Assembly (NCBI GenBank): GCA_951217055.1
Contig: OX578276.1
Coordinates: 35,922,205 to 35,986,204, forward strand
Direction of reading: 5' to 3'
Source of the DNA: Gerris lacustris
Lineage: Eukaryota; Arthropoda; Insecta; Hemiptera; Gerridae
Length of the DNA stretch: 64,000 bases
Part shown: in pieces, positions 21,721-31,846 of the stretch
How positions within the stretch are numbered: position 1 is the stretch's first letter
How the letters are laid out: every line of letters starts with the position of its first letter
Position numbers and translations under genes: made by a program
The notes under the pieces: model-generated
Databases searched by the model: none
What the model saw: only the letters and a program-made list of their open reading frames with translations
What the model was told of the DNA's origin: nothing

Positions 21721-22080
21721 ATGTTCTTCGCAGCAAGAGGCACAGTACAGACTCCCTTCTGTAATACAAATAAGAAGCAAAGGCATTGGTCGTATTTAGG
21801 TCCAGTTTATTTTAATAAGCTACCATTACATCTCCAAACTATTCAGTCTTTTAACTTATTCAAACATAAATTATCCAAATATCTGTTGTCATTCATAAAA
21901 TAGAACCTACATATATATGTATGGGTATGTGTGTGTGTATGTATGTACATGTATGGATGTGTGTGTGTGTATGTATGTATTTATATGATGTATGTATGTG
22001 TATATATATGTATATATGTGTATATATGTATGTATGCGTATGTATGTGTGTATATGTGTATATATATGCATTTTTCTTCT
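21721..22080 (+). pseudogene. LINE 3' end, copy B, with GT-rich tail
   Basis: The same ORF2 C-terminus as copies A and A' (stop at 21901-21903) and the same (TATG/TG)n tail to about 22075, but without the BEL sequence on its left. It abuts the 5' truncation point of the minus-strand LINE at about 21720, so one of the two inserted into or recombined with the other. Confidence 0.72.
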
Positions 22081-22244
22081 TTATTTTATTATTTTTTTAC
22101 ACTTACCAACTTATCACTAAGATAAATTTTTACCATTTTTTAATAATTAACATTAATAATCTTAACATTAATAAGCAACTAAACAAATAAAAAACGATTA
22201 AAAATTTAAGATTATTACAAAAGAAAAGTTGTTACCGATTAATG

Positions 22245-22307
<63 letters not shown>

Positions 22308-22554
22308 TAGAAAAATAAAGTAAAGTATATAAACTACTGCCATTAACTCGAGACGAGGCCCTCACTCTAGATCCTTGTTTTTCTACTGAGGGCCTTCACC
22401 TAATATGTATGCTATTATTCATAATTATTATATTTTTAATGTTATAATGATGATTGTAATGTTATAATAAGAATGTTATGTTATAAAAATAATTGTATTG
22501 TAATTGTAAATTTCTAAAAAGGTGGAAATTAACTAATAAAAAATAAAAAAAAGA
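22081..22554. repeat. AT-rich spacer with poly-A/(TA)n
   Basis: 22245-22274 is poly-A followed by (TA)n to 22302, most likely a retroelement tail. The rest is AT-rich with no gene recognised. Confidence 0.7.
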
Positions 22555-22930
22555 GCGCATGCCTAAACAGTGGCAGGAAGCTGTAATCTGCCCAATTCAC
22601 AAAAAGGGTGACTAACTGTGGCAATTACCGTGGAATTAGTCTTTTGTGTATATGCTACAAAGGTTTTGTCAAGATACTGCAAAAGAGACTCTCCTATTGC
22701 GGAAAAATTGATTGGAGAGTACCAGTGTGGCTTTCGTAGAAGCCGCTCAACTACTGACCAAATCTTCACCGTAAGGCAAATTTTAGAAATATGATACGAG
22801 TTTAATGTAGAAGTCCACCAACTTTATGTAGATTTCAGGAAAACGTATGATAGTGTAATCAGAGGAAAACTTAGAGAAACCTCAAGAGAATTTCATATAA
22901 ATTATTCAGTGCATTTTCTAAGATGTGATT
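22555..22930 (+). pseudogene. non-LTR RT fragment
   Basis: Split over frames: [18 protein letters not shown] (a LINE RT finger block) at 22559-22613, then an [20 protein letters not shown] block near 22705-22755 and a DFR-x-x-YDSV active-site block near 22835-22860. Stops and frameshifts throughout. No YADD motif follows. It is a different family from the minus-strand LINE. Confidence 0.68.
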
Positions 22931-22989
22931 GTGCACAGGGTCAGCGAGAGGGTTCGTAAGAAGCTATTTGCAATATAATATTTATTGAT

Positions 22990-23078
22990 GCGACTTGCAA
23001 TCTTCATGGAGGACCGTCTGGATTACCGAGGGTTCCGGATTACCGCGTGTCCGGACTAAAGTTGTCCTACAGTATTTG
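22990..23078. mobile_element. one end of a pogo/Tigger-like element
   Basis: GATTACCGAGGGTTCCGGAT, then a CCGCGTGTCCGGAC block, then TCCTACAG matches, in reverse, the CAGTAGGA..CCGGA..CCGGTAATCC type of Tigger/jerky terminus. No opposite end nearby, so truncated. Confidence 0.5.
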
Positions 23079-23574
23079 TCAACAGAGCCTTGGGCTTGGC
23101 CAGAGAACTTGGCTGTATGATTTCCGTTCATCATCCGAGGAATTCCGATATCAGTAGTATCTTAGAAACATGCTCGCCATTAAAGGCTACATGTTACATC
23201 TCGGTTATTAGCTATTAGAAAGGAGGTTACATATAATATCAACCAAGTGCTCTATTAATGAGTTATTAGATCAACCCATCATTGATAATTAATTTGAGAT
23301 TTACTTTGTCAGAGACTTTGAATTAACATTTAATAATAAGCCTAATGGTGTCACTTCAATGGTGACGCTATGAAATGCCCGGAAGGATGAACCATCTTAT
23401 TACTTCACCGGCGATCAAAGAGAAAAGAATGGGCCCAGCGAATGGTGGCTTAGCTATCCTCCTTAACCCATCATAAATTAATTAAATTTAAGAAATTGAG
23501 AAAAACGCATTTTGGATAATTGCTAGAGTCGAAATTAAAAGTTTTCCTTTTATAATTTATAATTTTTACTTCAA
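23079..23574. other. no gene recognised; short shared repeat
   Basis: A segment around 23379-23412 (CGGAAGGATGAACCATC then TTACTTCACCGGCG) recurs at 24737-24770. Otherwise AT-rich unique-looking DNA. Confidence 0.45.
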
Positions 23575-24404
23575 GCCCCAGTCCCTTCTGTTCTGAGCAG
23601 ATACACGATCACCCTGAGGACTGTAAAAAATTAAAGGCTATAAATAGAGAGGCAAAATTCACATCATTGCTGAAGTACTCAAATCAGGAAAGCAAGTTCT
23701 GTAAGAAAATCTCTTCTCCCTGATTGTGGAGGTATGGCAGCAAGAGGCACAGTACAGACTCCCTTCTGTAATACAAATAAGAAGCAAAGGCATGCGTCGT
23801 ATTTAGGTCCAGTTTATTTTAATAAGCTACCATTACATCTCCAAACTATTCAGTCTTTTAACTTATTCAAACATAAATTATCCAAATATCTGTTGTCATT
23901 CATAAAATAGAACCTACATATATATGTATGGGTATGTGTGTGTGTATGTATGTACATGTATGAATGTGTGTGTGTATATGTATGTATGTATATGATGTAT
24001 GTATGTGTATATATATGTATAAATAAATAAATAAATAAATAAAAATGTTTATTAAGTAAAGCATACATAAATATTCTAATGTTTCAATTTGAAATAAAAC
24101 ATCATAAGGTTTGGCCAACGGCCGTTAACCTGGAGTTGGTCGTACTGATAGAGATTGTTTATATTATGTACTAACCTTTTGTAACATAAATATAACAACA
24201 TATAACTATAAATATAAGCAGAACACAATAAATACCTAGTATAAGAGAAAAACATATTACATAAAAACATTACTAACACTACAATTTTTATACATACATA
24301 TATATACAAACACACTCATACACATACACCCACATACATATATATTAATTTTAAATTACAGTAAATTTATATTATAATGATAATGAATGGATAAATATCC
24401 TTGA
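23575..24404. repeat. duplicated block, copy 2 (BEL gag end, LINE 3' end copy A', spacer)
   Basis: Second copy of 17941-18758. It contains the BEL zinc-knuckle region, the LINE C-terminus (stop at 23908-23910), the GT/TA microsatellite and the spacer with GGCCAACGGCCG. It ends at a common ATAAATATCCTTGA, after which the two loci differ. Confidence 0.88.
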
Positions 24405-24968
24405 TTCAAATTAATCTTCTTACCACTTAGCATCAGTTCTGTACTTCCATCAAATTTTCTTTCCCTTGTCCCCCCTCCCTCGTACCGAATGACCCATTTA
24501 ATCCAAATTTAAAAATTAAATTTATCATCGATCACTTTGAAAACACTTTATAGAATGTGATTAATGATTATGAGGACGAATAATTTATCCTAGGAGATTT
24601 TAACTCCAGGGTAGGAGGTTTAAATCAGTTAATGCCTAATAGTTAAACTAAGGGTCAATTACATAGCTATAGGAAATATTTATATGTTAAAGGAGGGGAT
24701 ACAAATGAGCTTTGCCCCTCCCCGAATGAGCATGTCCGGAAGGATGGACCATCTTATTACTTCACCGGCGGTCATTCGGTACGAGGGAGGGGGGACAAGG
24801 GAAAGAAAATTTGATGGAAGTACAGAACTGATGCTAAGTGGTAAGAAGATTAAACTCGCAGATTCAATAAAATATCTTGGAGTAATTTTGGAAAAAAAAC
24901 TGACCTCGAAAATTCATCTTGAAGCGAAACTTAACAAAGCAATGGCGGTGGTCATGGCCTTTGTCTAA
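24405..24968 (+). pseudogene. rearranged LINE fragments (endonuclease and RT tail) with exact inverted duplicate
   Basis: 24590-24640 encodes part of an endonuclease (GDFNSRVGGLNQLMP, in broken frame). 24770-24961 encodes an RT C-terminal segment (DSIKYLGVILEKKL, then HLEAKLNKAM). 24411-24494 is an exact inverted copy of 24770-24853 (84 bases). A related RT-tail fragment lies at 37820-37965. Confidence 0.6.
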
Positions 24969-25204
24969 TTGTGTTTCTTATTTTTGTGGTTATTCTTATC
25001 CTTATAATTAGGAAGTAGATAAAATCAGTTAGACGTTGTCGCTCGCTGACTCACCATCTCTTTTTACTACCACTCTCAGTTTTAGTGGAATTTGTATGTG
25101 TTAAGTGGAAGGCAGATGGCAGACCCCCAAACCATCTAACAAGGCTGGTCCCCGAAATTTAGGTCACCAGTCAGAAATCAGTGTAGCACTCTCCAGAGTA
25201 GAAC
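24969..25204. other. junction between LINE fragment and copia; no gene seen
   Basis: May contain copia leader or gag remnants; no motif supports this. Confidence 0.4.
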
Positions 25205-28200
25205 TAAATTAAAGTTTTGCTCAACAAGAAAAAGAAAGTATGGTTTGTAGACAATGAAACTACAAATGACGTTACATTTCAAAAAGATTTGTTTAACTCA
25301 TTTGAAAAGTTTGCAACACCTCATTTTGTCACCACTGCAAATGGTGAGAAGGCTGGTTCGGCAGCAATCGGGAAAGGTGAAATTGTAATGGTATCAGTCG
25401 TCACAATGAACAACCGAAAATATCGTCAGAACGTCAAAGTCACTGACATTTGGTATGTTCCAGCTATACATAAAAATGTATTCTCTATTTTGGCAACTCA
25501 AGATAAATTTGACAAAAGTTTATTTAAGTCAACTGTCAGTAGCTGTCAACTTCTAATAAACAATAAAATTATTATGGAAGGGGGGTCACGAAGTGGATTT
25601 GGCGGTTTATATAAAATAAATTTCGAAAACCAAAAACTTACCAAGTGAATGCGCTATCAAATGAAAATTTATTGTAGCTGTACCATGAGCGGTTAGGTCA
25701 CCAAAGTAAAAGACATATTAATTTGGTATTGAAGTAAACTTAGACCGTGAAGTGTGCATTTACGGCAAATCTCATTGTCGGTCTTTCGGAACCCGAGTTA
25801 GAGCGAGTAAACCGGGAGAAGTAATAGCTGGTGATGTGTGCGGTCCATTTGAAACCAAATCGTTCTCTGGTTATCGTAATTTTGTACTTTAAGGATGATT
25901 TTAGTCGTTACCGGTTTGTTTATTTTATCTGAACTTTTTACTTATGACCCCCCTTTATCCCTTTGTGTTTTTAGACAAAGGAACATACACAGTGTAGCAT
26001 ATATTCCTTAGTCTAAATTACTATTAAGACGAAGGGATATTTATTCCAATGTACCTTGGGACAAAGGAATATCACACTTGTGAATATAATTGTTATCATA
26101 TCCCTTGGTCTAATCAACTATTAAGATAAAGGAATATTAAATATAAAACTGCCCGAGGAGTCTCAATGTCTTAGGGAGACAAACACACAAACCTTTGGGA
26201 CGTTTGTAGGGCAGACTAATGTTTAAAACCAAGGGGGAAGCTACCAAGCTTTGGTCTCGAGTAATGGGCATGCAATAAAATAATTTTTAAGTGACAGTGG
26301 AGGTGAATTTACAGGAAGTGCTAACAAGAAATTTCTGGCATCTGAAGGCATCACCCATCGTCGGACAATGCCATATACTACACTCCAAAGCAGAATAAGA
26401 CATGTGAAAGAGAAAATCGGACTGTAGTTGGGACCGCTCGTGCAATGTTCCATGCTCATGGAGGCTTACCTCAAAGTATGTGGGCAGAAATGGTTACCTA
26501 CTGCCACATATATTTTAAATATATCAGGGCCGTCTTCACAAAAGGACAAATCACCCTATGAAGTCTGGGCAGGCAAGAAACCTACCTTAAAAAATGTGTG
26601 AGTAATAGGATCTAAGTGCTTTGTCCATATTCTAAAACAAAGAAGACGAAAAAATGGAAAAGTGTTTTGGTAGGATACGAAAATTACTATGGCTATCGCA
26701 TCTAGAGTAGGAATACCAATAGAGTTGTAAGGTCCAGAGATGTCTCTTTTTGTAAAGAGCCATTTATTAAAATAAAAACCATAGTGACCCCTAAGACCTT
26801 GGGTCAGCCAACAGAGCAGGCTGACAAGATTTCTGAAAAATAATCCACTGGATGCGGCAGTTCTTGGGAGTTGTTTGTACACGATGAAGAAAGCAGTGAT
26901 TCTAAAGAACAGGATCAATCTGTGGAAAAACCAGTCAAGTTTAACATGAAGCTAAGAGATCGTTCCTTAATTAAACCCCCAACTAAATTTAAAGATTATA
27001 TAATGTCGTGTGAAGAGTCAGATGTGGAGGAACCAAATACCTTTAAAGGAGCTTTACCTAGTGAGAATTGCGAAGAATGGCAAAAAGCAATGAATAGAGA
27101 AATGAAAGCTCAGGTAGAAAGCAAAACGTGAAGTCTTGAAACTCTACCAGCAGGTAAGAAAGCCATTTCTTCTAAGTGGGTATATAAGGTCAAATCCAAT
27201 CCTGATGGATCTATCGACAAATATTAAGCAAGTCTTCTTGCAAAAGGGTTTACCCAGAAAAAAATAACGGCCTATAATCAGACATTCAGTCCTGTGGCAA
27301 AGGCAGGAACTGTAAGTGCTATTCTGAGTGTCGCAGCTAATAAAATAATGTCTTTAACACAGTTTGACGTAACAAGTGCATTTCTATACGGCGAGTTCAA
27401 AGAAGAAATTTACATGAAGCAGCCAGAGGGATATGCAGATGGTACGAATCGCGTTTGTTGTCTCCAAAGAAGTTTGTATGGGTTAAAGGAAGCACCAAGA
27501 TGCTGGAATAAATGTTTTTGTGACTCCCTGCTTAAGCTGAACATTAAGCAAAGTGATGCTGATCCATTAGAAAAATGTCAAAAATACGATGCTGGTGGTT
27601 CTATTTGTTGACGATGGCCTGGTTTCATCTATCGACAGATCCCTGTGAGTCTACCAGATTTATCGAAGACCTTAGGAAAAAGTTCAAAATTAAAGTGAAA
27701 CCTGCCTCTTACTATCTTGGTTTAGAGTTAGATAACCACGAAGATGGGTCAATTACTGTTCGACAAACAGCTTACCCTAAGAAAGTCCTCAAATGATTTG
27801 GTATGGATACGTGTAAAGCTGTCAGCACGCCCATTGTGAAAGAAGGCTTTGAATCAGGGAAGGCTCCTATCAGAAAAGAAGAAAGAAAAGATTTCGGGTT
27901 AACCTATCGCCAGTCAGTTGGCGCTCTCGTGTATCTAATGGTAGAGACCCGCCCGGATTGCTTACGCTGTAGGAGTAGTTTCACAAACTCTAGAACAACC
28001 AAGCCAAGATGATTGGATCCGTGTTAAGCGAATTTTCAGGTATCTAAAGGGGACTGAAAATTACGGTATAACATACAAGCCTGAATTTAAAGAAGGAGTA
28101 CTTGAGTGCTACAGTGATGCCGACCACGGAGAGGATGTGACTACGGGGCGGTCAACATCAGGTGTTGTTGGCATCTACTCCGGCGGAGCAATATTCTGGA

Positions 28201-28582
28201 TAAGTCAGCGTACACTTCAGTTGCCATCTCGACGACTTAAGCTAAGAAGGTAGCTGCAAGTGAAACAGCACGTGAAGTGGTATGGCTTAATCGGTTGTTC
28301 CAAGATGTAGTGAATCTGGAAGTGCCAGCTTTACAAGTTGATAACGAAGCGGCAACTAAGCTTGCCAGCAAAACCCTTAACACTATCGCAGGTCGAAGCA
28401 CATACGGACCAGACATTTCTTCGTAATTGAGATGGTAGCTGAGGGAGAAGTCCGTAGGGTGTCAACTGAGGACCAACTAGCCGACATACTTACTAAACCC
28501 CTGTTCAAACCGAGACACCAGACTCTATGTAGTAGTATGGGTCTAGTACCAACTTGTCCTTCTCCATAAACTGAAGGGAAGG
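25205..28582 (+). pseudogene. copia polyprotein, broken, 5'-truncated
   Basis: Order of remains: protease region (25217-25648; VWFVDNETTND, where the expected Asp-Ser-Gly is Asp-Asn-Glu), pre-integrase region (25680-25850), integrase core (SRYRFVYF near 25905; FLSDSGGEFTGS near 26280; THRRTMPYT near 26350; SPYEVWAGKKP near 26550), RT (ISSKWVYKVKSNPDGSID near 27170; LTQFDVTSAFLYGEFKEEIY near 27357; LYGLKEAPRCWNK near 27475), and the RNase H end (LADILTKPLFKPRH near 28480). Many stops and frameshifts. The integrase region is interrupted by a 303-bp repeat at 25933-26235. No 5' LTR or primer site was found. Confidence 0.85.
25933..26235. mobile_element. non-coding repeat inserted in copia integrase (copy 1)
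   Basis: Starts ACTTTTTACTTATGAC and ends TTTAAAACCAAGGG. Closely similar to 29249-29561. Contains repeated AAAGGAATAT and ATCCCTTTGT motifs. It splits the integrase between SRYRFVYF and FLSDSGGEF. No terminal inverted repeat, poly(A) or A/B box was recognised, so the class is unknown. Confidence 0.75.
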
Positions 28583-28764
28583 TGTTGAAACTACTGTTTT
28601 CATATGGCATTTTATGATTTATGTGTCAATTTAGACCAGTTGTTTTAAGATGTATTCTATAAAATAATTTAATATTTTCTTTGTAATGTGGGATCTTTTC
28701 AGATCAATATAAGTGTTCTTGTTAAAAGGTATTTCTTGGTTTTCGTATAACTTAACCCTTAACA
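28583..28764 (+). mobile_element. 3' LTR of the copia element
   Basis: Follows the polypurine run TGAAGGGAAGG. Starts TGTTGAAACTACTG and ends CCCTTAACA, giving inverted TGTTGA/TTAACA-like termini, 182 bp. It sits immediately after the RNase H end, as expected. Confidence 0.7.
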
Positions 28765-28769
28765 CCAAG

Positions 28770-29870
28770 AAGGCCTGGATCTGATTGTTGACGATTTAGT
28801 TAAGACTTCCTTTCTCAAGGAACTATCCCTAGCTCCTCGAGGGAGGTGCGCATTGTTTTTATACCGGAACAGGGCAAACCTGATTTTACTCTTCCTAAAT
28901 CTTAAAGACCCATCAGTCTTACTTCGTTCTTTTTAAAGACCTTGGAAAGGCTGGTGGATAGGTGGATTAGGGACAATATGACGATAGCATTAAGCAAGCA
29001 GGAAAATCTTGTGAGGGAGCTTTTCACCATTTTGTCTGCAAAATCGAAAGTTCCCTCAACAAGCAACAACTGATGCTGGGACTCTTCATGGACATCGAAG
29101 GGACTTTTAATTGTGTTTCTGTTGAATCTATCAGCCTAACTGCTTCTGACCATGGTGTTCACCCAGTTATAGTGGCATAGATCAGATCAATGCTATCTCT
29201 TAGACTAGCTAAAGTTGAGAGAAATGGGCACAGAATTAAAGTTTCGGTACTTTTTTACTTTAGCACCCCCCTATATCCCTTTGTGCAAATAGTTTTTTAG
29301 ACAACGGAATAAATACAGAATAGAATATATTCCTTAGTCTAAATTACTAATAAGACGAAGGGATATTTATTCCAATGTACCTTGGGACAAAGGAATATCA
29401 CACTTGTGTCCATAATTGTGATCATATCCCTTTGTCAAATCAACTATTAAGATAAAGGAATATTAAATATAAAACTGACCCAGGAGTTTCAATGTCTTGG
29501 GGAGACAAACACACAAACCTTTGAGACTTTTGTAGGGCAGACTATTGTTTAGAACCAAGGGCCTAAGGTAATAAAGTGCCAAAGTGGCTATAAGGAGAGG
29601 CGGTCCACAAGGTAGAGTTCTTTCACTGTTACTTTGGTGCCTTGTGGTGGATAGTTTCATAAAGCTTATTTTGAAAGATAGGATTTACATTCAAGCTTAT
29701 GCAGATGATGTAGCAGTTCTGGTTCAGAGCAAGTTCACTACCTCAGTATTTGAAATGGGGCAAAGAGCTCTTCACACTGTTGAAAGATGGTGTTATAATC
29801 CACCATTCTTGGAGTGGTTCCTGGTTTCCTTGGAGTTAATCCCGAAAAAACAGTGGTGACACTATTTACA
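28770..29870 (+). pseudogene. R1-type LINE RT, broken
   Basis: Fragments: RPISLTSFFLKTLERLVDRW near 28910-28970, a helix block to about 29240, then after an insertion RRGGPQGRVLSLLLWCLVVD (29590-29655) and AYADDVAVLVQSKF (29695-29740). The order and the LLWCLVVDS sequence are typical of R1-clade RT. A second copy of the copia-inserted repeat occupies 29249-29561, just before the GGPQG block. Frameshifts and stops elsewhere. The 3' end stops near 29875 at another repeat. Confidence 0.78.
29249..29561. mobile_element. non-coding repeat inserted in R1-type LINE (copy 2)
   Basis: Same family as 25933-26235: starts ACTTTTTTACTTTAG, ends TTTAGAACCAAGGG, same orientation relative to the host RT frame, with most differences in the first 90 bases. 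Confidence 0.75.
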
Positions 29871-29876
29871 AAATAA

Positions 29877-30367
29877 ACAGGTCAAGTGTGTGCTGGTCAG
29901 CACACAGCGAGGGTCCGTAGGCCACACTGTATAGTTTAAGTAGTACCCTTTTGATGTTTTTTTTTTTTTAAATACTAAAAAGCTTACTTTGAACTATCCT
30001 ATGGGTCTGATATTCTCAAAACACATAAACAAACTTCCGATAAAGTATTTTTTTGCCACTGAACCGGACTACAACCATATAAATACATCGAAAAGACCAT
30101 AATTATAAAAAAACGTATTTTGTCAATAAAAAATAAAATAATATTTTTTTAGAAATTTCCAAAAAGTGGTATCTTTGCTTTTGATCGAAGAATGTTCAGG
30201 CATTTTTTCAGATTTTTTGCACTTCACATAAGCGAGATAGAGGGGGGGGGGGGGGGGGCTCGTTTCACACCCACTTCGAACTCGCCTACGCTCGCCCTAT
30301 CAAAGTTATATCCAAAGAATTATATATTTTTGTAATCAGCTCGACGTACCCTTTCATAACCCCTCAC
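29877..30367. repeat. GGTCCGTAGGC repeat, left part, split by the BEL element
   Basis: Begins CAGGTCAAGTGTGTGCTGG, then CAGCGAGGGTCCGTAGGCC. The remainder of the same repeat continues after the BEL element at 37770-37818 (TTGGTTTTGCCTACGGACCC, then CTAAAAAA). An oppositely oriented copy is at 49065-49366. A run of 18 G lies at 30242-30259. Non-coding. Confidence 0.7.
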
Positions 30368-30792
30368 TGTTCAGAATTGGTGTATAAGTGCTGCGATCTA
30401 GCGGCTGTTTCTTAATTCTCGTCCTGCACTCTAGCGGGAGCCCTTCAAACTAAAAACCATGCGACGGTGAGTGTCCGTTATAACTTTGAACCTCGTATCT
30501 CGTTCCGTCTCCAACGTCCGCTCGACCTGGTCGTGTGCCGGTTCCCGGTTCCGTATTATAATATATATGTTCTCTCCGAGCTCGGTTAGGTTCGGCATGC
30601 AGTAGAAGAACCAGAGAAGAAGGATCGCCGTCGAGAGTGGGCCCACTCATCGAAAACGTCGCATCAAGTCGAGATACAGATACATCAGGTCTCAGGTCAG
30701 TCCACAGCTTTTCTTCAAATTCTATAGGTCCTTTGGTATATCTAACATTTCTCAATTACAACTTATGTACTAGGTCGGTCGGATGTGGTACA
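30368..30792 (+). mobile_element. BEL/Pao 5' LTR
   Basis: Begins TGTTCAGAATTGG, ends GATGTGGTACA (TG...CA). It differs from the 3' LTR at two sites, near 30624 (G versus A) and near 30680 (A versus T). A TATAATATATAT block near 30565 could serve the promoter. Confidence 0.93.
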
Positions 30793-30800
30793 TAAGAATT

Positions 30801-30818
30801 TGGTCAATTTGGGCCGGA
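30801..30818 (+). other. BEL/Pao primer-binding site
   Basis: TGGTCAATTTGGGCCGGA begins 8 bases after the LTR. Its complement ends in ACCA and runs back into a T-arm-like sequence. The tRNA was not identified. Confidence 0.6.
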
Positions 30819-31846
30819 TTTCGTAATTTCTACAGTTATCGAGTTCGTACAGTTGTCGTGTTCGGCGTAGTGATCTGATTGGACATTCAACCCTCGATGT
30901 TTCTAAGTTCGTTTCTCAAATTCGGAGTCAGTTCGAGTTGTCGGTGTTTTTTATTTAAATTTATTAAATCTTTGTGTTCATTTTTGCGAAGTTTCTGGGT
31001 CCCTAATAAACTTGGCGATTTTTAATTTAATAAAATCTGTGTTGTGTCGATTGGTCGATCTCGTTCGGAGGTCATTCTATAGTTCTTTCTGGTTCTGAAC
31101 TAGTTCTGAGTTCTCTTAAGATTGAGAGCCTGTGAATAGGTTACTTAGTCTCATATTCTTCATTTTCATATTATTTTATTAATTCTAAATTTTCGTTTTT
31201 CGGTGCTTCGAATGAAATTAAATATCCTTGGTCGATGTTCATCGTGGTCGATACTCGTTGTATGTAATCGAAGTGAGTTTTTCGTTAAAGATTTTATTTA
31301 AGTATTTTACTTTTATGGATTTTCGTATGGTGCTCATGATGTCTCGTTCATAAAGTGTCGCATTTCTTCGGTTTTGGTTGAATTAAATTCTCAGGTCTTT
31401 TAAAAGTTCAGTTTGTAAGACCTAGCCATATCGATTCGATATATCGATCTCGATTTCAGGGTATATCGATAGGTAGTTCTAAAGTCAGCTGGTTTATACC
31501 GGGTTGCAAGATAATTAAATTAACGTTGGATTCAAGGAAACCTTTGTACCCTGGCCTAGCAAGGTGTCTCTCTTTATCTAATTAGTTTATATCTCTAACT
31601 TTATAGAGTTTTATTATCTCTTAGGGATTATTTCTTTTCGGATTTATTAAAAATAAACATTCTCAATTTAAATTCATTTTAAGCACGAAGTTTCGTATTC
31701 AGTATTCAGGTTGTGCTTCACCTCAAAGTCGTAGGAACTTAATTTTTGGATATTTGGGTTCGTCTCGTTATTATCTTTTATACGAGTACCCACATTAAAT
31801 ATTTTTCTTTACATTTATTTTTTATTTTTTTTCTCATTTTATTATA

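Noticed and set aside
21921..22190. Cys/Val/Tyr-rich frames; similar ones at 18217-18483 and 23850-24118
   Set aside because: Translations of the GT/TA microsatellite tails.
30431..30755. Frames of 71 and 101 codons found in both BEL LTRs (also 37408-37732)
   Set aside because: They are identical because the LTRs are. They have no family resemblance and overlap each other in different frames.
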